DNA from: Nitrospira sp.
GTDB taxonomy: Bacteria; Nitrospirota; Thermodesulfovibrionia; Thermodesulfovibrionales; SM23-35
Assembly (NCBI GenBank): GCA_016873575.1
Contig: VGWY01000072.1
Span: 1 to 11,090, forward strand
Direction of reading: 5' to 3'
DNA: 11,090 nt
Shown: one piece after another, positions 5,518-11,090 of the stretch
Position numbering within the stretch: position 1 is the first letter of the stretch
How the letters are laid out: each line of letters opens with the position of its first letter
The notes under the pieces: model-generated
The model's database searches: none
Seen by the model: the letters and a program-made list of their open reading frames with translations, nothing else
What the model was told of the DNA's origin: nothing
Position numbers and translations under genes: made by a program

Positions 5518-6780
5518 TTATTGGTTGTCCCCAATATCCTTTCTGTAATACATCCCATCAAAATGTATCTTTTCTAATGCATTGTATGCCTTTGTCCTTG
5601 CATCTATTCCATCAATCCCGGTAGCTGTTATGCTCAAAACCCTGCCGTCAGCAGTTACTATTTCATTATTATGAAACGATGTTCCTGAATGAAATACAAA
5701 TACATCCCTCATTGTTTTGACCTTGTCGAGTCCTTTTATAATAACACCTTTCTCATATTTGCCAGGATAGCCCTTTGAAGAGACTACAACACATACCGAG
5801 GTCTCTTTTCCCCACTCTATATCTATTTCATACAGTCTTCCCTCAATCGTTGCCAATGCAATATCCATGAAATCTGTTTTCAGTCGTGGGAGGACAGTCT
5901 GTGTCTCAGGATCACCAAAGCTGCAATCCAATGTGAGGATGTAAGGTATGCCTTTATCTATCATTGTGCTTATAGAGAGAATACCCTTGTATTGTATCCC
6001 TTCTGAGTTGAATGCTTTTATGGTTGGCTTAATAATCTTTTGCATTATTGTAGCCTCAACCTCATCAGTCATGACAGGTGCAGGGCTATAAGCCCCCATG
6101 CCTTTTGTATTTTGACCTCTATTACCATTCAATATGCGCTTATAGGGCTTTATGTTCGTGAGGGGTATAATGGTTTGCCCATCAGTAAATACCATTATAG
6201 ATACCTCTTCGCCGTTCAGATTATCTTCAACAATAACCCTTTCCCCTGCTTCACCAAAGACCTGATCTTTCATAATGAGCCTGATGGCATTGATTGCCTC
6301 CTCCACGGTAGAAGCCACAAATATGCTGTTCTCTACTGCTGACTTATCTGACTTTATGATTATCGGTGCACCTTTTAACCTCACATAATCCTCAGCATGG
6401 AGATAGGAGCTGAATACTTTATATTCGGCTGTTGGGATCTGATAAAGCTTCAAAAGGTTTTTTGCAAAGATCTTGCTTGAACAAAATTGAGCAGCTGCCT
6501 TATGAGGGCCGAGTATCTTACAACCCTCTTTCTCGAATGCATCAACGATACCTTTCGAAAGAAGTTCTTCCGAGCCAACAATCGTCAGGTCAATCCAGTC
6601 ATATTTTACAAAATCAATGAGTGCATCAAACTCATCAAGGCTCACATCTATGCAATCAGCAATCTCAGATATGCCTGCATTTCCAGGACAGCAGTAAATT
6701 TTGTCAACATGTCGGCTCTGTGATAGCTTCCATACGATTGCATGCTCCCTTCCTCCCCCACCAATAACAAGTACCTTCAT
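5518..6780 (-). CDS. purD: PurD-like phosphoribosylamine-glycine ligase, divergent in its active site, 420 aa
   Basis: PurD makes glycinamide ribonucleotide from phosphoribosylamine, glycine and ATP. Overall identity is clear: MKVLVIGGGGREHAIVWKL at the N-terminus, NTKGMGAYSPAPV (224-236), GDPETQTVLPRL (289-300), GYPGKYEKG (337-345) and FDGMYYRKDIG at the end; the length is normal. Several usually conserved positions differ. The ATP-grasp glycine loop normally read as KADGLAAGKGV is KSDKSAVENSI (143-153). The block normally read as E-x-N-x-RFGDPE is TLDCSFGDPE (283-292), so the metal ligands Glu and Asn and the following Arg are Thr283, Asp285 and Ser287. The usual DHKR is PYKR (212-215). The frame is intact. 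It may be a paralogue with altered or lost activity, or the only PurD of an unusual lineage. GAGGT precedes the ATG. Confidence 0.85.
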   Translation of the reverse strand: MKVLVIGGGGREHAIVWKLSQSRHVDKIYCCPGNAGISEIADCIDVSLDEFDALIDFVKYDWIDLTIVGSEELLSKGIVDAFEKEGCKILGPHKAAAQFCSSKIFAKNLLKLYQIPTAEYKVFSSYLHAEDYVRLKGAPIIIKSDKSAVENSIFVASTVEEAINAIRLIMKDQVFGEAGERVIVEDNLNGEEVSIMVFTDGQTIIPLTNIKPYKRILNGNRGQNTKGMGAYSPAPVMTDEVEATIMQKIIKPTIKAFNSEGIQYKGILSISTMIDKGIPYILTLDCSFGDPETQTVLPRLKTDFMDIALATIEGRLYEIDIEWGKETSVCVVVSSKGYPGKYEKGVIIKGLDKVKTMRDVFVFHSGTSFHNNEIVTADGRVLSITATGIDGIDARTKAYNALEKIHFDGMYYRKDIGDNQ

Positions 6781-6796
6781 AATGACCTCTGATAAT

Positions 6797-6943
6797 TTAA
6801 ACCCGACTTATGCCAAAGTGTAGCCGCAACCTTTAGGTTGCGTGAGTTTAAACGACTATTAAATTCATTTTCAGATTTTAAACGCAGGCTAAAGCCTGCG
6901 GCTACAAAGATTTCATAATGAAACTCTTGTAATTCGGGTTTAA
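6797..6943. repeat. 147-bp nested palindromic (REPIN/MITE-like) element between purH and purD
   Basis: The element has three levels of symmetry. Outer arms 6797-6806 and 6934-6943 are exact 10-bp inverted repeats (TTAAACCCGA). Middle arms 6820-6828 and 6897-6905 are exact 9-bp inverted repeats (GTAGCCGCA). Inside lie two hairpins, 6825-6842 (CGCAACC-TTTA-GGTTGCG) and 6883-6900 (CGCAGGC-TAAA-GCCTGCG). The right outer arm includes the stop codon of the purH-like gene. This is the layout of paired REP sequences or a small non-coding mobile element; no clear target-site duplication was seen. Confidence 0.7.
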
Positions 6944-7542
6944 TCTTCTTCTGTTACCTTTATTAAATAATCAGCAATTATCGTATCGTATCTCGAAGTG
7001 TGCCTGAAGACCTTTTTTGCAAGTTCAAAGCGTGTTTTATAACTCAAGTCACTGTGCATGTCCTTCATTTCCTCGAAGATTCTCTCGTAATCAGAGGGGT
7101 CAACGATAACAGCAACATCCTGAAAGTTTTTTGATGCCGAGCGAATCATTGCAGGTCCGCCTATATCAATATTTTCAATTGCCTCTGCAAAGGTAACCCC
7201 TTGTCTTGATATTGTCTCTTCAAATGGATAGAGATTTACGACTACCATATCTATAGTATCTATCCCGTACTTCTTTATCTCTTCCACGTCCTTGGGATTA
7301 TTCCTTCTTGCGAGGAGCCCCCCATGAATCTTGGGATGAAGTGTCTTCACCCTTCCATCAAGCATTTCAGGGAAACCGGTATGTTCTGATACATCCTTTA
7401 CAGGGATGCCAGACTCTCGTAAAATCTTTGCTGTTCCTCCTGTTGATAGGATCTCGATACCCATTGAGTGGATAGCCTTTGCAAATTCCACGATACCTTT
7501 CTTATTGGAAACGCTAATAAGTACTCTCTTGATCTTTGGCAT
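6940..7542 (-). CDS. purH: Stand-alone IMP cyclohydrolase (N-terminal PurH domain), 200 aa
   Basis: The protein covers the MGS-like domain of bifunctional PurH, which closes FAICAR to IMP in the last step of de novo purine synthesis. Key blocks are STGGTAKIL (33-41), GRVKTLHPKIHGGLLARRN (63-81), NLYPF (103-107), IDIGGPAMIRSASKN (125-139) and VDPSDY. Lys66, Tyr105 and Lys138 match catalytic-site residues of the vertebrate enzyme (Lys66, Tyr104, Lys137). The protein ends just after the domain (FRHTSRYDTIIADYL), so the AICAR transformylase half, some 300 residues, is absent. It may be encoded elsewhere, as in lineages with split PurH, or it may have been lost. The stop codon lies inside the arm of the palindromic element at 6797-6943. 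AAGGAG precedes the ATG at 7542. It is the first gene of the leftward purine cluster. Confidence 0.92.
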   Translation of the reverse strand: MPKIKRVLISVSNKKGIVEFAKAIHSMGIEILSTGGTAKILRESGIPVKDVSEHTGFPEMLDGRVKTLHPKIHGGLLARRNNPKDVEEIKKYGIDTIDMVVVNLYPFEETISRQGVTFAEAIENIDIGGPAMIRSASKNFQDVAVIVDPSDYERIFEEMKDMHSDLSYKTRFELAKKVFRHTSRYDTIIADYLIKVTEED

Positions 7543-7647
7543 AAATCTCTCTCCTTTTCGCTAAATATCAAATAACAAAACAACCAAATAAGCTTTATAA
7601 TGTGGAAAGATTTTAGCATCTATGATGAGCATCGGTAAAGGGTCTAA

Positions 7648-7676
7648 TTGACGGCCTTTAAACCCTGTGATAACAT
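7648..7676 (+). promoter_or_regulatory. Candidate sigma-70 promoter of the gsp cluster
   Basis: TTGACG (7648-7653) and TAACAT (7671-7676) are separated by exactly 17 bases in the 124-bp divergent gap between the purH-like gene and gspF. Transcription would begin about 6-8 bases after the -10 box, at or next to the gspF ATG (7682). No Shine-Dalgarno sequence is visible before that ATG, so the transcript may be leaderless. Confidence 0.4.
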
Positions 7677-7681
7677 ATTAT

Positions 7682-8878
7682 ATGCCACTTTTTATTTATG
7701 AGGCTGTAGATAGTTCCGGGAAGAGGCTAAAGGAATCAATTGAGGCTACAAATGAAGAATCCCTGAAGAATGTACTCCGGGAAAGGGGACTCCTCCCAAT
7801 AAGCATAAAAACAGGAGTTGAAACAAGAACAGGCTTTTTTTCTAAGAGGATAACATCAAAGGACCTCCTCATCTTCACACAGGAACTCAGTAACCTTCTT
7901 GAATCAGGTCTCCCGTTAGACAAGGCCCTCTTTGTGCTTTCAGAGCATTCTGAAAAAAGGGGATTCAGAAGTATCATCGGTGATATATACAGGGATATTC
8001 AGCGAGGGCAGTCACTCTCACAGGCCATGGGAAAACACAAGGTCTTCCCCAGACTCTATGTGAATATGATCAAGTCAGGTGAAGCAGGCGGGATGGTTGA
8101 AACTGTTTTGCGAAGGCTTGTCGCTTTTCTGGAAACAACGACCTCTTTCAAGGAAGAGGTGACATCAGCATTGATATACCCTCTCCTTCTCACAGTAGTT
8201 GGTGGCCTTGCTGTTGCTGTGCTTATGCTGTATGTAATCCCTGAATTTTCAAAGATATTTGCTGATATGGGACAGGCACTTCCGTTACCGACCTTAATCC
8301 TGCTCAAAGCGAGTCAAGGAATTGCTTCATACTGGTGGGCGATAGGATGCGCCTTAGCAGGTGTCATTATCCTTATAAGAGTTTATGCAAAGACCTCTGA
8401 GGGACGAAATTACCTTGACAATTTCAAAATAAGATTTCCTCTTGTGCAAAAGCTTATCATAAGGCTCATCATAGCACGGTTTTCAAGAACACTTGGTACA
8501 ATGCTTCAAAGCGGGGTACCCATTCTTGAGGCAATCAAAATATCACGGGAAGTTGTCGGTAATGAGGTTATTTCAGCTAAATTAGATGTGCTTGAAGAAG
8601 GTGTCAGAAGGGGACGCGGAATAGCATCTCCTTTGAAAGAAAGCGGGGTATTCCCTCCAGTTGTAGCACAGATGGTAGCTGTGGGTGAAGAGGCAGGCAG
8701 ATTAGAAGAAACCTTTCTTTTGATTGCTGATAGATTCGAGGCTGAAAGCAGAAGTCTTATAAAAAGGGTTGTGAGCCTTTTTGAACCTGCACTCATACTT
8801 CTCATGGGCCTTGTTGTAGGATTTATTGTTATTTCGATGCTTATAGGGATCTTTAGTATCAATGAGATACCGATTTAA
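7682..8878 (+). CDS. gspF: GspF, type II secretion inner-membrane platform protein, 398 aa
   Basis: GspF is the polytopic core of the T2SS assembly platform, linking the GspE ATPase to pseudopilus growth. The ATG at 7682 gives the usual family start (MPLFIYEAVDSSGKR); a GTG at 7667 would add five residues. Two T2SSF domains are visible, each with the family pattern: LLESGLPLDKAL with MIKSGEAGGMVETVLRRL in the first, and MLQSGVPILEAI with MVAVGEEAGRLEETF in the second. Membrane segments lie at about LLLTVVGGLAVAVLMLYVI, WWAIGCALAGVIILI and LILLMGLVVGFIVISMLI. The length is normal. It is the first rightward gene; gspE, often its upstream neighbour, is absent here. It could also be read as a type IV pilus PilC relative, but the pseudopilin genes that follow support GspF. 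Confidence 0.95.
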   Translation: MPLFIYEAVDSSGKRLKESIEATNEESLKNVLRERGLLPISIKTGVETRTGFFSKRITSKDLLIFTQELSNLLESGLPLDKALFVLSEHSEKRGFRSIIGDIYRDIQRGQSLSQAMGKHKVFPRLYVNMIKSGEAGGMVETVLRRLVAFLETTTSFKEEVTSALIYPLLLTVVGGLAVAVLMLYVIPEFSKIFADMGQALPLPTLILLKASQGIASYWWAIGCALAGVIILIRVYAKTSEGRNYLDNFKIRFPLVQKLIIRLIIARFSRTLGTMLQSGVPILEAIKISREVVGNEVISAKLDVLEEGVRRGRGIASPLKESGVFPPVVAQMVAVGEEAGRLEETFLLIADRFEAESRSLIKRVVSLFEPALILLMGLVVGFIVISMLIGIFSINEIPI

Positions 8879-8893
8879 AAGATTCATTTCAAA

Positions 8894-8957
8894 ATGGACA
8901 ATGGTCAATGCAAAATTATCAATGAAGTTTTGATATGATAATTGCTAATTGCTAATT
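8894..8957. repeat. AT-rich 7-bp periodic repeat between gspF and gspG
   Basis: Units in register include ATGGACA (8894-8900), ATGGTCA (8901-8907), ATGCAAA, ATTATCA (8915-8921), ATGAAGT, then GATAATT (8937-8943), GCTAATT (8944-8950) and GCTAATT (8951-8957). The array fills most of the gap and belongs to the same family as the one between purD and purE. It lies inside the operon and ends before the gspG Shine-Dalgarno sequence. Confidence 0.7.
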
Positions 8958-8980
8958 TTAACTTGTATATTGGAGGAAGC

Positions 8981-9415
8981 ATGAAGATGAAAATTAAAGA
9001 AGGTACTCTGAGAAACAAAATGGGATTTACTCTCGTTGAACTTCTTGTCGTAATGGTTATTATTGGTATGTTAGCTGCCCTTGTCTTCCCGAGGTTAATC
9101 CCCAAGGTTGGGAAGGGTAAACAATCTGCGGCAAAGGCACAGATAGAGCTCCTTGGCCAGGCCCTCGATCAGTTCAGGCTTGATACAAACAGATACCCAA
9201 TCACATCAGAAGGATTAAACGCACTCCTTACTAACCCCGAAATATCGGGTTGGGATGGACCTTATTTAAAGAAGGGTGTGCCAAATGACCCTTGGGGCAA
9301 ACCATATAATTATCAGTCTCCAGGTAGCCATAGCGATTATGACCTCTTCTCTTACGGGGCAGACGGCGCACCTGGTGGAGAAGGTGAAAATAAAGATATC
9401 AATAATTGGGAATAG
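8981..9415 (+). CDS. gspG: GspG, major pseudopilin of the type II secretion system, 144 aa
   Basis: GspG polymerises into the periplasmic pseudopilus that drives substrate export. The ATG at 8981 has a clear GGAGG five to nine bases upstream; an upstream in-frame start at 8942 would read the repeat array and is rejected. A short basic leader ends in the prepilin peptidase site KMG/FTLVELLVVMVIIG, with Glu at +5 of the mature protein. The C-terminal family signature is intact: TSEGLNALL, GWDGPYLKKGVPNDPWG, then SYGADGAPGGEGENKDINNW, the region that binds calcium in known GspG structures. The mature size is typical. It overlaps the start of gspH by 32 bases. Confidence 0.97.
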   Translation: MKMKIKEGTLRNKMGFTLVELLVVMVIIGMLAALVFPRLIPKVGKGKQSAAKAQIELLGQALDQFRLDTNRYPITSEGLNALLTNPEISGWDGPYLKKGVPNDPWGKPYNYQSPGSHSDYDLFSYGADGAPGGEGENKDINNWE

Positions 9416-9839
9416 AGGGTTCACGCTCCTCGAGTTACTGATTATCATTTTTGTAGCAGGCATCTCCCTCTCCATAGTCCTTCTTTCCGCGGGAAGAATA
9501 CATGAAAATACGATATTTAAAGGTGAGGTAAGAACCCTCCACGCAACATTACGATATGCAAGAGAGATATCCCTCATGGAGAGAACAAATGTAACCTTTG
9601 ATCTTGATAGAGAGGGGAAAAATAAATATTGGCTTTTCAAAGATGATCATAAAGAACATGAACATGTAGTTCCTGCAGGATTTTCAATAACCGGGGAGGC
9701 TATTGCATTCTTCCCAAAGGGAAACAGTAGTGGAGGGATTATAGATTTAAAAGATGATAAAGGGAGGGAATACAGATTTGAGGTTGACCCAGTACTCGGA
9801 ATCGCCTCATCAAAAGGGATTCACCCCGCTACACCCTGA
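9384..9839 (+). CDS. gspH: GspH-type minor pseudopilin, about 151 aa
   Basis: GspH is a minor pseudopilin placed in the T2SS pseudopilus near its tip complex. The start lies inside the end of gspG. The GTG at 9384 gives a 12-residue leader and the peptidase site NRG/FTLLELLIIIFVAGISLSIV, with Glu at +5; GGAG is only three bases upstream, and a GTG at 9375 is an alternative. Longer upstream starts would put most of the extra sequence in gspG and give an unlikely leader. The body has the GspH/FimT pattern (LRYAREISLMERTNVTFDLD) followed by beta-rich sequence (IAFFPKGNSSGGIIDLKDDKG). The assignment as GspH rather than another minor pseudopilin rests on gene order and this pattern. Confidence 0.88.
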   Translation: MKIKISIIGNRGFTLLELLIIIFVAGISLSIVLLSAGRIHENTIFKGEVRTLHATLRYAREISLMERTNVTFDLDREGKNKYWLFKDDHKEHEHVVPAGFSITGEAIAFFPKGNSSGGIIDLKDDKGREYRFEVDPVLGIASSKGIHPATP

Positions 9840-9875
9840 ATGCCACATCTTTTATGGCAGAGATAAAGGGTAGGT

Positions 9876-10286
9876 ATGAAAACACATCTTTTAAGAAGGC
9901 TCTTTACTATAGGACATGGTGTAACGGGGTTCACACTCCTTGAGGTAATGGTTGCAATGGCTATATTAGGGATAGCCATTGTATTCATTTTTCAACTTTT
10001 TTCAATAACACTGAGGTCTGCGAAAAAGGCTGAGGACTATACAAAGGCACTCTTTCATGCAAGGGCACTACTTGATGAGGCTTATGCAATACAGGAATTT
10101 TCAGAAGGTACAGATACAGTTGAATTTGAAGATGGGTTTAAGGGGACAAAAACAATAACCCTTGCTGAATCTACTGAAATTACAGAAGTATATGAAATAA
10201 AAATTCAGGTCACATGGCCTCCATCAGGAAGCCTTGAGATAAAAGGAATGCGTACAATACCAGTCTATGAATCTGAAACTGAATAA
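9876..10286 (+). CDS. gspI: GspI-type minor pseudopilin, 136 aa
   Basis: GspI is the minor pseudopilin that nucleates the GspI-GspJ-GspK tip complex of the pseudopilus. The ATG at 9876 follows an AAAGGGTAGG ribosome-binding region. The leader is rather long (18 residues) and ends in VTG/FTLLEVMVAMAILGIAIVFI, with Glu at +5 and the MVAMAILGIA stretch typical of GspI. The downstream region (KAEDYTKALFHARALLDE) fits the family; the C-terminal domain is short and beta-rich (YEIKIQVTWPP). It follows gspH by 36 bases and overlaps gspJ by 20 bases, in the usual G-H-I-J order. Confidence 0.92.
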   Translation: MKTHLLRRLFTIGHGVTGFTLLEVMVAMAILGIAIVFIFQLFSITLRSAKKAEDYTKALFHARALLDEAYAIQEFSEGTDTVEFEDGFKGTKTITLAESTEITEVYEIKIQVTWPPSGSLEIKGMRTIPVYESETE

Positions 10287-10899
10287 CAATGGCTTCACCC
10301 TTTTAGAACTTCTTATCAGTATAACCCTCTCGGTCATTGTCCTTGCCATCCTCTTTGCTGGCATGAGACTTGGCTATAAATCACAGGAAAAGGGAAAAGA
10401 GCGAGAAGAAATATCACAGAGGATGCGGATACTCGGAGACAGGATTACATGGCTTCTGAGGGGTGCATATCCTTATATAATAACAAGACCCGAAGGAAAG
10501 AAGGTCTATTTTATGGGCAAATCAGATACTATCGGATTTGTGACAACAAGCGTAGAGAATACTGCAGAGGGTCCTGAGGACAGAGCAGGCCTTAAATGGG
10601 TTTCGCTATCCGTTGATTCGAGCGGACTCAAATTGAGAGAGGCAGTATATTTTTTAGAAGATGTTTTTGAGGATACTGTAGGCAAGACATACATCATTGA
10701 CCCTACTGTTCAAAAAATTGATTTTGAATATCTCGATAGTCCTGATCAGGATATTGAAGCCATCTGGGAGACTGAGTGGGACCCTTCAGAAAAAAACTAC
10801 ATTCCCTCTGCTGTAAAAGTAAGAATCGTATTCAAATACAATGATAAAGATATCAGGATGCCAGATCTTATTGTGAAGGTTGGTTCTATAAGAAAGTGA
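10267..10899 (+). CDS. gspJ: GspJ-type minor pseudopilin, 210 aa
   Basis: GspJ is part of the pseudopilus tip complex with GspI and GspK. The ATG at 10267 lies inside the end of gspI and gives a nine-residue leader with the site NNG/FTLLELLISITLSVIVLAI and Glu at +5. The protein is longer than GspH and GspI, as expected for GspJ. It has the characteristic EISQRMRILGDRITWLLRGAYPY stretch after the N-terminal helix and a beta-rich C-terminus (VKVRIVFKY). gspK is expected next in standard clusters, but instead a 190-bp regulatory gap follows, so either gspK lies past the edge under its own promoter or it is elsewhere. The stop codon overlaps the first of three TGTCA-type half-sites. Confidence 0.93.
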   Translation: MNLKLNNNGFTLLELLISITLSVIVLAILFAGMRLGYKSQEKGKEREEISQRMRILGDRITWLLRGAYPYIITRPEGKKVYFMGKSDTIGFVTTSVENTAEGPEDRAGLKWVSLSVDSSGLKLREAVYFLEDVFEDTVGKTYIIDPTVQKIDFEYLDSPDQDIEAIWETEWDPSEKNYIPSAVKVRIVFKYNDKDIRMPDLIVKVGSIRK

Positions 10900-10923
10900 C
10901 ATTTTTTGTCACATTTATGACAC
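10896..10923. promoter_or_regulatory. Three phased TGTCA half-sites, a candidate activator-binding site
   Basis: Half-sites are TGACA (10897-10901), TGTCA (10907-10911) and TGACA (10918-10922), in alternating orientation with centres 10 and 11 bases apart, that is on one face of the helix. The last two form a palindrome with a 6-bp spacer. They lie about 130-150 bp upstream of the sigma-54 promoter at 11050, the distance expected for an enhancer-binding protein of the NtrC/PilR type. The first half-site overlaps the gspJ stop codon. Confidence 0.5.
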
Positions 10924-11049
10924 ATAATGTACGTATGTTCTATAGGAGCCCTATCCAAACATAAAGAATTAATAGAAGAAAATCTTCTAACCTATTGATT
11001 ATTTTTTACTTTTCTTTTATATTTTTATAGTGTATAATAGCGGCAAGGT

Positions 11050-11065
11050 TGGTATAAGGTTTGCA
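11050..11065 (+). promoter_or_regulatory. Sigma-54 (RpoN) promoter of a gene beyond the right edge
   Basis: TGGTATAAGGTTTGCA matches the sigma-54 consensus (TGGCAC-N5-TTGCA): the invariant GG (11051-11052) and GC (11063-11064) have the exact 12-base register, and the -12 block TTTGCA is complete. Transcription should begin near 11075, about ten bases before a strong Shine-Dalgarno sequence. Sigma-54 promoters need an ATP-dependent activator, which fits the upstream half-sites. A TATAAT at 11033-11038 without a good -35 box might add weak sigma-70 activity. Confidence 0.7.
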
Positions 11066-11083
11066 AAAGTATACGTGGAATAA

Positions 11084-11090
11084 AAGGAGG
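11084..11090 (+). promoter_or_regulatory. Shine-Dalgarno sequence at the right edge
   Basis: AAGGAGG ends the window. Together with the sigma-54 promoter just upstream it predicts a rightward start codon within about ten bases after the edge. The gene itself is not visible; gspK or a type IV pilin-like gene would fit the context, but this cannot be seen. Confidence 0.55.

Noticed and set aside
7543..7666. A purine riboswitch or PurR-type operator upstream of the purH-like gene
   Set aside because: I could find no purine-aptamer core or PurR-like palindrome in this 124-bp gap; only a Shine-Dalgarno sequence for the purH-like gene and the candidate gspF promoter are supported.
8942..8980. An earlier start for gspG at 8942
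   Set aside because: The extra residues would be encoded by the 7-bp repeat array, and the ATG at 8981 has a strong Shine-Dalgarno sequence and a normal prepilin leader.
9276..9383. An earlier start for gspH at 9276
   Set aside because: It would lie deep inside gspG and give a leader of about 48 residues before the peptidase site, unlike known pseudopilins.
10896..10912. GTGACA-TTTTT-TGTCAC hairpin as a terminator of the gsp cluster
   Set aside because: The stem is only six pairs, the T-run is in the loop and not after the stem, and the third half-site and sigma-54 promoter explain it better as a protein-binding site.

Overview
The window looks like chromosomal DNA from a Gram-negative environmental bacterium of moderate-to-low G+C. 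It carries type II secretion (T2SS) pseudopilin genes, de novo purine genes, a BrnT/BrnA-type antitoxin and a large transglutaminase-like exported protein. A lineage such as Nitrospirota or a neighbouring delta-proteobacterial-type group would fit, but that is a weak inference from gene content and repeat style; no rRNA or other marker is present.

Positions 1-7542 are transcribed leftwards. Read in that direction they encode: a stand-alone IMP cyclohydrolase domain (purH-like, 6940-7542); a 147-bp nested palindromic element; a divergent PurD (5518-6780); PurE (4927-5421); a DUF89 metal-dependent phosphatase joined to purE by an ATGA overlap (4082-4930); the last 23 codons of a deleted BrnT-type toxin; its orphan CopG/BrnA-type antitoxin (3747-4004); a G8-containing promoter; a roughly 1,018-codon transglutaminase-like exported protein split by two frame changes (598-3654); and an AT-rich PH-like gene (60-590). 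A further leftward gene probably starts at about position 7.

Positions 7682-10899 are transcribed rightwards and form a compact T2SS cluster: gspF, gspG, gspH, gspI, gspJ. Consecutive genes G/H and I/J overlap. gspE and gspD are not in the window. After gspJ, a 190-bp gap holds three helically phased TGTCA half-sites and, about 140 bp further on, a near-consensus sigma-54 promoter followed by a Shine-Dalgarno sequence on the last bases. A sigma-54-regulated gene should therefore start just past the right edge.

Two themes stand out. First, short repeats with a 7-bp period occur at five places (2947-2967, 2989-3016, 3516-3546, 5445-5509, 8894-8957), three of them inside the transglutaminase gene. 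The first frame change of that gene falls in one such array, and gain of one 7-bp unit would restore the frame. With the G8 tract between its -35 and -10 boxes, this makes the locus a candidate for phase-variable expression; sequencing error or plain decay are the alternatives. Second, several enzymes have lost expected residues or parts: the transglutaminase core has Asp where the catalytic Cys belongs, PurD has lost its ATP-grasp glycine loop and metal ligands, and PurH lacks its formyltransferase half with its stop codon inside the arm of a palindromic element.
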